NCBI RefSeq assembly: GCF_001625655.1 | Contig: NZ_AUYB01000099.1 | Span: forward strand, 1-64,000 | Direction: 5' to 3' | Origin: Pseudoalteromonas luteoviolacea DSM 6061 | Lineage (GTDB): Bacteria; Pseudomonadota; Gammaproteobacteria; Enterobacterales; Alteromonadaceae | Length of the DNA: 64,000 bases | Shown here: positions 36,459 through 45,477 of the stretch, piece after piece | Position numbering within the stretch: position 1 is the first letter of the stretch | Layout: each line of letters opens with the position of its first letter | Notes under the pieces: model-generated | The model's input: only the letters and a program-made list of their open reading frames with translations | Databases searched by the model: none | Told to the model about the DNA's origin: nothing | Translations under genes and position numbers: made by a program

Positions 36459-37943
36459 ATGAAAATTAAACTAACAAATATACTACTTCTATTCGGTCTG
36501 CTGCTTTTGAGCACGGCTTCAATTAAAGCACTGGCTGTTAATAGCCTTCATCTGAAAGGCAACTATTTTCTGATTGATAATGATGTCGTCAATCATGCTT
36601 ATAAACTATCATTTAAGTCCAATAATCAAGTTATTATATCCACAGACGAAGATACTTCTGGCCTTTGGCAATGGCATTATCAGGAACAAATATACATTCG
36701 ATTAAACCAACCACTCATTCAATATGAGCTCCCCATTGCAGAGCATGAAACACATGTCTATCAAGTAACCGCATTAACGATAAATACCGCAACTCGCGGA
36801 CAAAATAATCAGTACATTCAACACATGCAAATATGGCATAAAGAGGAACAAAAAGAGCTCAGTGCCTATACCCAAACAAACAGTGCGGTATTTGTAAAAC
36901 AACGCCAACTACAAAAATGGCCAACGCAATTGGTAAATAAAACCTGGGAAATTGAATATATTGATGAAGTAACGCATGTAGACACTCCTTGGTTCAAAGC
37001 CCCTAGCACAGCGTCAGTTACATTTAATGCCGATGGTACGGGATCGATACAGCACTGGGATAACACACAGAGTGAACTGGTGTGGAAAATAAAAGGAAAG
37101 AGGCTCATCTTACACTACCAAAGTGGTACAAATTCAATTAAATACGTGCTTAGAGTCTTGGATTACTTTGATGATATCGGACTGCGCTTTGTCGCTAAAC
37201 AAAAAAATAAAACCACTCAAAAATCACAATGGTTACATGGCTTAATGGTAGAAAAGCAAGATGTGACACTCACTCACGAGCAAGTCGTTGGCCAGTGGCA
37301 TATTTCAGGTCGCTTTCACGACTATTACTCAGATCACGTCGCCATTGCCAACATTGCACACACTGCATCAAAATGGTCTATCGACAGCCGAGGCCAACTT
37401 TACAGGGAAAAGCTAGATCACCCAGAGCTGGGCACCGTATTAAACTGTCCAGACGATAGCTGCTATATTAGCTGCCAGTTCTACTACGAGTTACTTGCGA
37501 GAAAAGGTAATACGTTATACGTCAATTTTTATTTCTACTCTGAATTTTATCCCCAGGGCCCGCTTAAAATGCAGGGAAAACGCATCGTTAAAGTGGAACG
37601 CCAAGATCAATTAGGCATTGATGCGTTTTCAGAAAGCTTCCTAGGGTATACAAATATGACCTTAGAATCCGAAGGCACCAGCACACCGTACTTCTTTAGT
37701 ATGATGCCAACGCCTGATGGACATGCCGTATCAGAAGTCACTACTCCAAAGGGAACTGGGACGTTCTCAGTCATTGACGGAAAGCTACACACATACATTG
37801 ATCAACAAGAGATGATTTTTGAAATGACGCACTTTGATCGAGATGAGTTTGCAGTTTGTCAGTATTCAGCAAAAGAGAGCTGTAATACTGGGCGCACAGG
37901 CGTATTTAAATTTGGCCATAATGCGGGCCCATCGCCACAGTAA
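36459..37943 (+). CDS. secreted hypothetical protein, 494 aa
   Basis: I do not recognise a family. There is a signal peptide (NILLLFGLLLLSTASIKALA, cleavage near 26). The mature part is beta-rich and seems to hold successive lipocalin-like or META-like modules: each contains a GxW or W-x-I start followed by a string of short strands (LVNKTWEIEYID near 165, VVGQWHISGRFHDYY near 275, with GTGSIQHWD and RGQLYREKL in between). Four Cys near residues 330-345 (LNCPDDSCYISCQ) and three near 465-475 may form disulfides. AAGGAGAAG precedes the ATG. No operon partner. Confidence 0.75.
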   Translation: MKIKLTNILLLFGLLLLSTASIKALAVNSLHLKGNYFLIDNDVVNHAYKLSFKSNNQVIISTDEDTSGLWQWHYQEQIYIRLNQPLIQYELPIAEHETHVYQVTALTINTATRGQNNQYIQHMQIWHKEEQKELSAYTQTNSAVFVKQRQLQKWPTQLVNKTWEIEYIDEVTHVDTPWFKAPSTASVTFNADGTGSIQHWDNTQSELVWKIKGKRLILHYQSGTNSIKYVLRVLDYFDDIGLRFVAKQKNKTTQKSQWLHGLMVEKQDVTLTHEQVVGQWHISGRFHDYYSDHVAIANIAHTASKWSIDSRGQLYREKLDHPELGTVLNCPDDSCYISCQFYYELLARKGNTLYVNFYFYSEFYPQGPLKMQGKRIVKVERQDQLGIDAFSESFLGYTNMTLESEGTSTPYFFSMMPTPDGHAVSEVTTPKGTGTFSVIDGKLHTYIDQQEMIFEMTHFDRDEFAVCQYSAKESCNTGRTGVFKFGHNAGPSPQ

Positions 37944-37960
37944 ATAAACACGTATTTAGT

Positions 37961-37978
37961 AGGGGCGATTGCGCCCCT
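37961..37978. terminator. GC-rich hairpin between convergent genes
   Basis: AGGGGCG, loop ATTG, CGCCCCT. It lies between the stops of the secreted protein and the SemiSWEET gene. No T run follows on either side, so terminator function is uncertain. Confidence 0.4.
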
Positions 37979-38266
37979 CTATCCGAGTACCACAATGGCT
38001 ATCCATGATTGTAAGAATAAACACACCGCATTTGTCACAATAATGGCTGGGCGTTTAAAACGCATTCCATAAAGTAGCCAAAAACCAAATACCACCACAT
38101 AGCCAAATAAAAACGTCATGGAAAGCGTGCTTTCTCCGTGTCGATTAATTTCCGTGATTAGCTGCCCAAGTAAGGCAATACCTGCTATGGCTCCAAACAA
38201 AATACCCGCGACATCCCAATGCCGCTCACTACTGGTTAGAAAGTTCGACCAAGTTAACCTTTGCAT
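37979..38266 (-). CDS. SemiSWEET-like sugar transporter
   Basis: The 95-residue protein has three membrane segments (about 20-38, 48-66, 73-92). The pattern LLGQLITEINRHGESTLSMTFLFGYVVVFGFWLLYGMRFKRPAIIVTN resembles the SemiSWEET/PQ-loop unit, though the first-helix Pro-Gln is replaced by Gly-Gln. SemiSWEETs dimerise to transport sugars down their gradient. The start overlaps the stop of the HAD phosphatase gene by 13 bp, so the two are translationally coupled, which supports a sugar-handling role. Confidence 0.7.
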   Translation of the reverse strand: MQRLTWSNFLTSSERHWDVAGILFGAIAGIALLGQLITEINRHGESTLSMTFLFGYVVVFGFWLLYGMRFKRPAIIVTNAVCLFLQSWIAIVVLG

Positions 38267-38913
38267 GTTTTCACCGCCTCCTCAATTGTTGTGTTCCATG
38301 ACGTATAATCCGCAATTCTTGCGACAATTCTTGGATGCGTTAATTGGCAGAACCCGCCAACGACTACTACGTCACAGCCGGCTTCCAATGCACCAGTTAC
38401 ACCTGCTTCTGAGTCTTCAAATACAAGGCATTGATGAGTCTGCAATCCCAATTTTTCTGCCGCCAACATAAATGGCTCTGGATCGGGCTTACCTTTGCAC
38501 ACGTCTTGAGCCGTGACCATCTCAGCCGGGATTGGCAATTGGCAGGTTTGCATTCGTGTAATAGCGTTTTGTTTATCCGCTGAGGTAGCAAGCACCCAGG
38601 GTAATTTAATTTCACTTAAGTAATGGATAAATCGGCTAGCCCCTGCCACCTCATTCACGCAATTAACAAAAGTTTCTTCTGCCCTTTCTAAATTTTTAGC
38701 TTCGTTGTGAATATCTAAATGCGGTACAAAATGTGTTATAAAATCCTTAAAACGAATGCCTCGCCCTGTTTTTAGGACCATGTCTAGATCAAGGTTATGC
38801 ATTTGACACCAAGGTTCCACAGCCTTAGCAATCGCTTTGTCAGAGTCTACCAAGGTGCCATCCATATCGAAAATCACCCCACAGTATGCAGTTAGGTCAC
38901 AGAATTGTTTCAT
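38254..38913 (-). CDS. HAD-family sugar phosphatase/phosphoglucomutase-like
   Basis: With the start at 38913 (MKQFCDLTAYCG) the protein has 219 residues. GVIFDMDGTLVDSD is motif I, VLATSADKQNAI motif II, and GKPDPEPFMLAAEKLG with VFEDSEAGVTGALEAG are motifs III and IV of subfamily IA HAD phosphatases such as YqaB or beta-phosphoglucomutase. The 38913 start was chosen because a GGGGGGGGAAGT ribosome-binding sequence precedes it; an upstream in-frame ATG at 38958 would put the operator-like site inside the gene. Likely acts on a sugar phosphate. It overlaps the transporter gene and is divergent from a DeoR regulator. Confidence 0.85.
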   Translation of the reverse strand: MKQFCDLTAYCGVIFDMDGTLVDSDKAIAKAVEPWCQMHNLDLDMVLKTGRGIRFKDFITHFVPHLDIHNEAKNLERAEETFVNCVNEVAGASRFIHYLSEIKLPWVLATSADKQNAITRMQTCQLPIPAEMVTAQDVCKGKPDPEPFMLAAEKLGLQTHQCLVFEDSEAGVTGALEAGCDVVVVGGFCQLTHPRIVARIADYTSWNTTIEEAVKTCKG

Positions 38914-38934
38914 ACTTCCCCCCCCTTTATAAAT

Positions 38935-38950
38935 ATGCAAAAACATGCAT
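38935..38950. promoter_or_regulatory. DeoR operator-like site 1
   Basis: ATGCAAAAACATGCAT, with TGCA ends. It lies immediately upstream of the HAD gene ribosome binding site and shares the pattern ATGCARRAACRTGCA with the other sites in this gap. Confidence 0.65.
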
Positions 38951-38964
38951 TCAAGCAAATATTA

Positions 38965-38979
38965 ATGCAAAAACAGGCT
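38965..38979. promoter_or_regulatory. DeoR operator-like site 2 (imperfect)
   Basis: ATGCAAAAACAGGCT has the same left half and spacing as site 1, with a changed right end. Confidence 0.5.
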
Positions 38980-39038
38980 ATCTCATGCAGATAATAGCCT
39001 TGCCATTCCTGTAAGATCAAGTAAAATTCGGCAAAAAG

Positions 39039-39053
39039 ATGCAGGAACGTGCA
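39039..39053. promoter_or_regulatory. DeoR operator-like site 3
   Basis: ATGCAGGAACGTGCA matches the shared pattern and overlaps the AGGA ribosome binding site of the deoR-family gene, so binding here would block its expression. Confidence 0.6.
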
Positions 39054-39055
39054 AA

Positions 39056-39820
39056 ATGCTCTTAGCAGAACGACATCAATTAATTTTAGAACAGCTCAAT
39101 GCCCAAGGCAGGATCACCTCAGTTGATCTGGCTAAATTGCTGGCTGTAAGTGAAGATACAATTAGACGCGATCTTAATAAATTAGGGGAGCTAAAGTTAC
39201 TGCGCCGCGTGCATGGTGGCGCACTTGTTTTACAAGAAGAGACGCCCGATTACTTCGATCGCTTAGGCACCCCGGATCCTTCTAAAAAACGCTTTATTCA
39301 ACCGGCACTGGCCATGCTCGAAGCAGGGCAAACCATCGTGATTGATTCAGGGGAAACCTGTCGCTACCTCGCGCAAAATTTGCCAGCTAATTTGCCACTT
39401 ACCGTCGTAACAGGCTGCCCGTTGATTGTTCAAGACTTAATGCAACATCCACAAGTGCAAGTCATACAGCTCGGGGGACGTATGTTTAAGCCTGCTATGC
39501 GCACGGTTGGTAATGGTGCAATTGAGATGCTCAAGCAGATCCGTTTTGACTTAGTTTTTATGGGCATATGTGCATTCCACATAAAGCATGGGTTTTGCGT
39601 CAATTATTTTGAAGAAGCTGAAGTACTGAGAGCAACCATAGAGCAAGCGGACCGCACCGTTTTAATGGGCCCCCATGATAAGCTTGATAAAACGATGACC
39701 TATCAAATTGTGCCAGCCCATAAGATCCATCACATCATTACTGACGAAGGACTCCGCTCTGACGTGCAAGCGAGTATTCAAGAGCGAGGTATTGAGTTGA
39801 CGGTGGTATCTGATGATTAG
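39056..39820 (+). CDS. DeoR-family transcriptional regulator
   Basis: The 254-residue protein has the DeoR helix-turn-helix near residues 19-45 (ITSVDLAKLLAVSEDTIRRDLNKL) and the DeoR C-terminal sugar-phosphate sensor (VIDSGETCRYLAQNLP, VVTGCPLIVQDL, LGGRMFKPAMRTVGNGAIEML). It is divergent from the HAD phosphatase/SemiSWEET pair with three operator-like sites between them. DeoR proteins usually repress sugar genes and are released by a sugar phosphate; here the ligand could be the HAD substrate. Confidence 0.92.
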   Translation: MLLAERHQLILEQLNAQGRITSVDLAKLLAVSEDTIRRDLNKLGELKLLRRVHGGALVLQEETPDYFDRLGTPDPSKKRFIQPALAMLEAGQTIVIDSGETCRYLAQNLPANLPLTVVTGCPLIVQDLMQHPQVQVIQLGGRMFKPAMRTVGNGAIEMLKQIRFDLVFMGICAFHIKHGFCVNYFEEAEVLRATIEQADRTVLMGPHDKLDKTMTYQIVPAHKIHHIITDEGLRSDVQASIQERGIELTVVSDD

Positions 39821-39894
39821 CGCCTTCACATGCTTGGCCTTTTACATCTTGCCAGTTAAAATAAGCGGGTTTTGATCTATCTTGGAAATTTGCA

Positions 39895-40548
39895 GTGCTT
39901 CTAAACTATAACCCACCACTCGACCCGTATATCGAGATCTTATATCAGGATGATCACATGTTAGTGATCAACAAACCAAGTGGCTTGTTAACGGTACCTG
40001 GCAAAGATCCTAAACATGCGGACAGTGCAATTAACCGCATCAATCGAGTTTATCCTTCAGCCAAAATAGTGCACCGATTAGACATGGCAACATCAGGGGT
40101 TTTATGTTTGGCAATGCACAAAGAAGCCCACCGCTTTTTGAGTATTCAATTCCAAGATAGACTCACCAAAAAGCGGTATGTGGCACGAGTGCATGGCAAA
40201 TTGACGCAATCACACGGCTCTGTTGATTTGCCCTTAATCTGCGATTGGCCAAACCGACCTAAACAAAAAGTCTGCCATGAATCTGGTAAACCTTCTCTCA
40301 CCCATTATGAAGTGATAGAGCATGAAGCACAGGCCACACGAGTATCTTTGACACCCATCACAGGCCGCTCGCATCAACTACGCGTGCATATGCAATCACT
40401 GGGGCATGTTATCCTAGGTGACAGACTCTATGCTCAAGGTGAAGCATTGGCCGCAGCGAGCAGATTACAACTACACGCGCAAATGCTGCAGATCTGCCAC
40501 CCAATCAGTGGTGAGATGATGCACTTTGAAGCACCAGATCCGTTTTAA
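39895..40548 (+). CDS. rluA: dual-specificity pseudouridine synthase RluA
   Basis: The 217-residue protein starts with GTG and matches E. coli RluA closely: NYNPPLDPYIEILYQDDHMLVINKPSGLLTVPG, catalytic Asp in VHRLDMATSG (near residue 62), LPLICDWPNRPKQKVC and ITGRSHQLRVHMQSLGH. It makes pseudouridine at 23S rRNA position 746 and tRNA position 32 in E. coli. Single gene. GGAAAT upstream is a weak ribosome binding site. Confidence 0.94.
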   Translation: MLLNYNPPLDPYIEILYQDDHMLVINKPSGLLTVPGKDPKHADSAINRINRVYPSAKIVHRLDMATSGVLCLAMHKEAHRFLSIQFQDRLTKKRYVARVHGKLTQSHGSVDLPLICDWPNRPKQKVCHESGKPSLTHYEVIEHEAQATRVSLTPITGRSHQLRVHMQSLGHVILGDRLYAQGEALAAASRLQLHAQMLQICHPISGEMMHFEAPDPF

Positions 40549-40568
40549 ACCTGGTGCTTAAACGCGCT

Positions 40569-41879
40569 TTATTGATTAAAGAGATCGAGTGCACTTGCAG
40601 TCATTGCACGTACACCTGTTCTGATCGCTAGTGGATAATCAGGTGCAAACTTACTTGAATGTAACGATGGCAATGGCTCACCTGTTTGTTGTGCGCGCTG
40701 ATATTCTTCAGGGTTAACACCACCTAGCCAAAAAATCGTGATGGGAATATTATCTTCGGTGCGCCCATATAAGCCAAAATCTTCTCCTGCCATAACAGGG
40801 TCTGATTTAAGCACTTGTGCTTCACCGAGCTCATTGCGAATGCTGTCAGTCACACGATTGGCAAGTGCCGGCTCATTATAGGTGGATGGAATACTCTCTT
40901 CTTCATGCACATAAACCACTGGCGCAAGTGCTTCTGGCAGCCCCGCGCTCAGAGCTATGCCCTTGGTAAGCCGTTCCAGCGCCGCAATTTGTTGATCTCG
41001 CACTTCTCGGTCGTATGATCGCAGTGTAAGTTGTAGCTTAACTTCATTCGAAATAATATTGTGTTTAGATCCACCATGAATAGATCCAACAGTGATCACT
41101 GAGGGCTTTAATGGAGAGATCTCTCGACTTGTAATGGTCTGGATCCCAAGCACAATACGCGATGCCAGCACGACAGGATCTATGGTGGTATGAGGATAAG
41201 CGCCATGGCCACCCTGCCCTTTGACAATAATGTCTACAGAATCGACATTAGCCAGTGCATAGCCTGGGGAGATAGCAACTTTACCAGCAGGTAGTGCAGC
41301 GCTCACATGTAACCCAAGCACATGGTCCGGCTTGGCAAACTGGCTAAATAAGCCCTCTTTCAACATTGCTTTTGCACCAGCTCCAACCTCTTCCGCAGGC
41401 TGTGCCACCATCATTAATGTCCCTTGCCATTTGTCTCTGTTAGCTACCAGTTGCTCTGCCGCGCCAATAAAACTCGTCATATGAATGTCATGACCACAGC
41501 CGTGCATAACACCAACGGTATTATTGTTAGCATCTTTAACTCTTACCTTAGAAGCATATGGTTTGCCTGTTTGTTCAATGATCGGTAAACCATCAGTGTC
41601 TGCACGGATCATCACCGTAGGTCCTTCACCATTCTTGAGCAAACCAACAACACCATATCCCCCCACTCTTTCAGTTACCTTAAAACCCAATTGTTTGAGC
41701 TCAGCAGCAAGGCGAGCACCTGTTTTTTTCTCTTGAAGTGAGAGTTCAGGATTTTGATGCAAGTGTAAATAGAGTGCTTCTAGCTCTGGCAATGCACGTG
41801 TAACCTGTTGATCTAAATTGCTAGCTGTTGCGGCGCTAGCACTGGACAGTAACGCAATAGACGCGATCAGTGTTTTCAT
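40569..41879 (-). CDS. exported M20-family amidohydrolase
   Basis: The 436-residue protein has a signal peptide (residues 1-19, ending ATAS). The metal site is visible as MHGCGHDIHM (Cys, His), PAEEVGAGAKAML (Glu, Glu), LHVSA (His) and the final SSKFAPDY. This matches the M20D group (hippurate or N-acyl amino acid hydrolases, IAA-amino acid hydrolases). Export distinguishes it from the usual cytoplasmic members and suggests use of environmental N-acyl amino acids. It converges on rluA; single gene. Confidence 0.9.
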   Translation of the reverse strand: MKTLIASIALLSSASAATASNLDQQVTRALPELEALYLHLHQNPELSLQEKKTGARLAAELKQLGFKVTERVGGYGVVGLLKNGEGPTVMIRADTDGLPIIEQTGKPYASKVRVKDANNNTVGVMHGCGHDIHMTSFIGAAEQLVANRDKWQGTLMMVAQPAEEVGAGAKAMLKEGLFSQFAKPDHVLGLHVSAALPAGKVAISPGYALANVDSVDIIVKGQGGHGAYPHTTIDPVVLASRIVLGIQTITSREISPLKPSVITVGSIHGGSKHNIISNEVKLQLTLRSYDREVRDQQIAALERLTKGIALSAGLPEALAPVVYVHEEESIPSTYNEPALANRVTDSIRNELGEAQVLKSDPVMAGEDFGLYGRTEDNIPITIFWLGGVNPEEYQRAQQTGEPLPSLHSSKFAPDYPLAIRTGVRAMTASALDLFNQ

Positions 41880-42059
41880 AAATTTATTATTATTGAATTT
41901 GGAATGTCACACCAGATTGCAAACAAAAGCGCACAATTGCAACTACTTTATGAACAACCTATCAGTTTGAGTAAAACTCACTGCGTATAGACGGTTTTGA
42001 TCTACCATTTTGCTAAGCCTTTGCTAAGCTTAAATTCTCTACAGGGGGATTTTGTTACT

Positions 42060-43253
42060 GTGAAAACAATAAATATCAAAGATTTAGAACCGGGTATGTT
42101 TGTTGTGGGCGTGATTAAACAAGCAGGCCACGTAAGAGTAAAAAATCAAGGTTGGGTAAGAGATCAAAAAGGGATCAAGAACCTGATCCAATCAGGTGTT
42201 CTTGAAGTCGAGATTGACCCTGACAAAACACTAAATCAAACCGAAGAAGAACATAATGTCTCTGAAGAATGCTTAGAGCCGCCGCAAATTGATCCTTGGC
42301 ACAAATCGGTCCCAGTAGAAGCCGAACTTGGGCAAGCAGTAAAAATGTATGAGCAAGCCAAGCAACTGCAAGAGAAGGCCTTTACTGATATTCGAGATGG
42401 GCGCAAAATTGATGTCACCGAGTTTAAAGAAACCGCTTCAGGCTTTATAGACTCTGTATTTCGCAATCAAGATGCACTGGCCTGTATCGCTCGGATCCGA
42501 GACAAAGATGGCTACCTTTTGGAGCACTCTTTAAACGTTTCGATTTTAATGAGTATTTTTGCCAAACACCTTGGCTTTGACAGGGCACTTATTGAAGAGT
42601 TGGCCACTGGGGCACTGCTTCATGACATAGGTAAAATTAAAATTCCCGATGAAATCTTACAAAAACCAGAAAAGCTCAGTGAAAACGAATTTGCCATCAT
42701 GCGCGAACATGCAAAATATAGTCATGACATCGTAAAAGAAGCCGGACTGGGTACAATCGCATCTGAAATTGCGGGCTTTCATCACGAACGACTGAACGGC
42801 ACAGGTTACCCGTTTGCCAAACAAGGCGATGAATTATCACAATTTGTACGCATGATATCGATCGTTGACGTCTATGACGCATTAACCGCTGAAAGGGTCT
42901 ATAAAGTCGGTATGACACCTATTCAAGCTTTTAAAAAACTCAAAGCTGGTTGCCCCAATGAATTTGATGAAGAGTTGCTTAATCAATTTATACACTGCAT
43001 TGGTATGTACCCTGTTGGGACCTTAGTAAAGCTTAAGAGCCATCGTGTGGGGATTGTTGCAGCTAGCAATCCAGACTCACCTTTGCAGCCAGTAGTGAAG
43101 GTTTTTTACAATGCTAAAAATATGTTTCATGTCGAAGTCAGAGATATCGATCTCAGTGACAAACGAATTGATGATGAATTAGAAGCGGCGGTAAAACCAG
43201 AGGAGTTTGGACTAGATCTGATCAAATTCTTCCGTCATTCGATGCTGCCATAA
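42060..43253 (+). CDS. HD-GYP domain c-di-GMP phosphodiesterase with DUF3391
   Basis: I chose the GTG at 42060 (VKTINIKDLEPGMFV) over the ATG at 41997 because the upstream 21 codons have no family match and AGGGGGA lies before the GTG. The product has 397 residues. DUF3391 occupies the N-terminal 100 residues and the HD-GYP domain the rest: HSLNVSILM, LLHDIGKIKIPDEIL and HHERLNGTGYP carry the metal and GYP motifs. It would degrade cyclic-di-GMP. Single gene, divergent from the amidohydrolase. Confidence 0.92.
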   Translation: MKTINIKDLEPGMFVVGVIKQAGHVRVKNQGWVRDQKGIKNLIQSGVLEVEIDPDKTLNQTEEEHNVSEECLEPPQIDPWHKSVPVEAELGQAVKMYEQAKQLQEKAFTDIRDGRKIDVTEFKETASGFIDSVFRNQDALACIARIRDKDGYLLEHSLNVSILMSIFAKHLGFDRALIEELATGALLHDIGKIKIPDEILQKPEKLSENEFAIMREHAKYSHDIVKEAGLGTIASEIAGFHHERLNGTGYPFAKQGDELSQFVRMISIVDVYDALTAERVYKVGMTPIQAFKKLKAGCPNEFDEELLNQFIHCIGMYPVGTLVKLKSHRVGIVAASNPDSPLQPVVKVFYNAKNMFHVEVRDIDLSDKRIDDELEAAVKPEEFGLDLIKFFRHSMLP

Positions 43254-43289
43254 CTGATTAATTGGCTACGGCAGCACCTCAGGCAAGGA

Positions 43290-44381
43290 TTAAGGTATCC
43301 AGTCTTGCATTGCACTCAAGGTAAATTCGATACCATCAAAATCAAACAGTGCTTGTTCAGGTGTGATTTCAACGATGGTCAATGCGCCTAGATTATCCCC
43401 TTCGTATAATTCGCGATTATTAATTTTGATCCACCGCTTTTCTGGTTCAGTGGCGTAAATATGTGCCTGATATCGCAAAGACGGGATGCTATTTTGCAAA
43501 CGCGGTGGTAACAACTCTACGGGCGTTGCATTTGCAGTTATACGGCTGCTAGAGACGACATCACCATCAGCACCAATACGCTCCTCTTGGTAATTAGTTT
43601 CAGCAACGGCCTGCGCAAACGCTTGCTTCAGCTCATCAGAAACACCATCAAGCTCATCTTCCTGCTGTTTTTCAACCGAAGTATTATTCTGTCCAGCACT
43701 GTTATAAGGCGCACCGACCACACGGTATTGCCCCATATTTTGATTGCTCGGTATTGCCATAGGTTGCTGCGCATAACCCATATTTGGCTGAGCAAACTGC
43801 TGATTAGGAACGAGCTGCTGCATTTGTGGAGTTTGTCCCTGGATTGGCACATTAATTATTTGTCCCTGACTATTCACAGGCACTAATTGCTGCGAGTATA
43901 CAGCATTGCCACTTGCATCAAAGCCCACTTGCACGGACATCCATTGATAATTAATTTGGTTGTTAATCGCTGCATTATATTGTGGCTGCACCTGGACTGG
44001 TACTTGCGCCACAACTTGACCTGGTTGCAGTATGGTTTGCGCAGGTGCGGGGGCAACAGCAGCGACTTGTGTTGTCGCTGGCGCAACAGTAGGTGCCGTT
44101 GCTGGTTTATCTTCCTCGGGCGATTTCTGTGCAGCTTCTTCGGTTTTGACGCTTGGAGTTGAGGCTACTTTGAGAGATGCGTCTACTTGAGGCTCTGATT
44201 GAACTGATTGCCCTACAAAGTAACCAGCCCCCAAAGCACAAACCGTCAGTAGGCCGCCCCCCAAACCCATACTTAAACGTTTATAAAACGCAACTTGTGC
44301 ACTTTGTCGTGCCTGTACATAATCTTGTTCAGACTTTGACTGTTGTTGTGATTGTTTTAATGCATTGACAAGGTAAGACAT
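43290..44381 (-). CDS. gspB: type II secretion accessory protein GspB
   Basis: The 363-residue protein starts MSYLVNALKQSQQQ, has one membrane segment (about 38-58), a long Pro/Gln/Ala-rich periplasmic linker, and a C-terminal GspB domain (LPPRLQNSIPSLRYQAHIYATEPEKRWIKINNRELYEGD). With ExeA it helps place the secretin multimer through the peptidoglycan in Aeromonas. It follows the exeA-like gene by 9 bp. The main gsp operon is not in this window. Confidence 0.88.
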   Translation of the reverse strand: MSYLVNALKQSQQQSKSEQDYVQARQSAQVAFYKRLSMGLGGGLLTVCALGAGYFVGQSVQSEPQVDASLKVASTPSVKTEEAAQKSPEEDKPATAPTVAPATTQVAAVAPAPAQTILQPGQVVAQVPVQVQPQYNAAINNQINYQWMSVQVGFDASGNAVYSQQLVPVNSQGQIINVPIQGQTPQMQQLVPNQQFAQPNMGYAQQPMAIPSNQNMGQYRVVGAPYNSAGQNNTSVEKQQEDELDGVSDELKQAFAQAVAETNYQEERIGADGDVVSSSRITANATPVELLPPRLQNSIPSLRYQAHIYATEPEKRWIKINNRELYEGDNLGALTIVEITPEQALFDFDGIEFTLSAMQDWIP

Positions 44382-44390
44382 AGCACACCA

Positions 44391-45305
44391 TTAAAATAAA
44401 AATGAAAGACCAAAGCCACAGGCAAACATAGCCGCGACCCAGCCGGAAACCAAAGCAGGCACATTGAGAGATTTCTTCTGTTGCTCTGGTATTAGGTTTA
44501 GCGGCAGAGCTTCTTTCGCAGCTTCTTGCGCAATTTGTTTGCTTACTTCTTGCTGCTGAGACGAATAAGCCCCTAATAGGCAACGATCAGCCAGTAAGTT
44601 TATCAGCCTTGGGATCCCAGCCGTGACCTGATGAATATATTGGATAGACTGATCGCTAAATAAGTTCGCATCACAACCAGCTTTATTAAGCCTGTGCTTA
44701 ATGTACGAGAATACCTGTGATTCGGTTAAGGGTAACAAATGATATCGTGCAGTGATCCTTTGTGCTAACTGACGTAACTCATTACGTTGTAGTAACTGCT
44801 GTAACTCGGGTTGCCCGACTAAAACAATTTGCAGTAATTTTTTATGATCTGTTTCTAAGTTGGTTAGCAGACGCAACTGTTCGAGTACTTCAGCAGCTAA
44901 ATGCTGCGCTTCATCAATGATCAACATGGTGTGTCCACCATGTTCATGATTTTCCAGTAATCTCGCCTTAATGACGTCAGTTAGGGATTTTAATGACGCT
45001 TCTTTAGCATCATACTCGATATCTAGCTCATCGCAGATACTCGCTAACAACTCCATTTCAGACAACGCAGGGTTTAACACAAACGCGACCTGAGTAGACT
45101 CAGGCAATTGCGCTAACATACTGCGGGTGACTGTGGTTTTCCCCGTCCCCACTTCCCCTGTTAACAATACAAAACCGCCAGCGTCACCGAGTCCATAAGT
45201 TAAATGTGCCAACGCTTCTTTGTGGCGATCACTTAAAAACAGAAACTCAGGATTTGGCGCGATTGAAAACGGTTTCTCCGTTAAACCAAAGTAGCGTAAA
45301 TACAC
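44391..45305 (-). CDS. exeA: type II secretion ATPase GspA/ExeA, short form
   Basis: The 304-residue protein has an AAA-type domain: YFGLTEKPFSIAPNPEFLFLSDRHKEAL at the start, Walker A LLTGEVGTGKTT (near residue 48), Walker B MLIIDEAQHL, and a C-terminal membrane segment (about 283-302). Aeromonas ExeA is about 550 residues, with a periplasmic peptidoglycan-binding domain after the membrane segment; here the chain ends at the membrane. So the cell-wall binding part is missing or supplied by another protein. Operon with gspB, 9 bp. Confidence 0.85.
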   Translation of the reverse strand: MYLRYFGLTEKPFSIAPNPEFLFLSDRHKEALAHLTYGLGDAGGFVLLTGEVGTGKTTVTRSMLAQLPESTQVAFVLNPALSEMELLASICDELDIEYDAKEASLKSLTDVIKARLLENHEHGGHTMLIIDEAQHLAAEVLEQLRLLTNLETDHKKLLQIVLVGQPELQQLLQRNELRQLAQRITARYHLLPLTESQVFSYIKHRLNKAGCDANLFSDQSIQYIHQVTAGIPRLINLLADRCLLGAYSSQQQEVSKQIAQEAAKEALPLNLIPEQQKKSLNVPALVSGWVAAMFACGFGLSFLF

Positions 45306-45477
45306 GATATGTCTCTTTATTGTTAGAATGCTGCCTATAATGGCAAAAAATCACTTTAAGTTAAAACACTGTTTGCTTAATCGCCCCTGAATTTTTCATG
45401 AATTTAGGAACAAACATTTTAAACTCAAGACGATAGTGTCATAGTTAATGATTAACCAAGAAGTATGTAGGATGGCT

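Noticed and set aside
41997..42059. N-terminal extension of the HD-GYP gene from ATG 41997
   Set aside because: The 21 extra residues have no family match, and a good ribosome binding site precedes the GTG at 42060.
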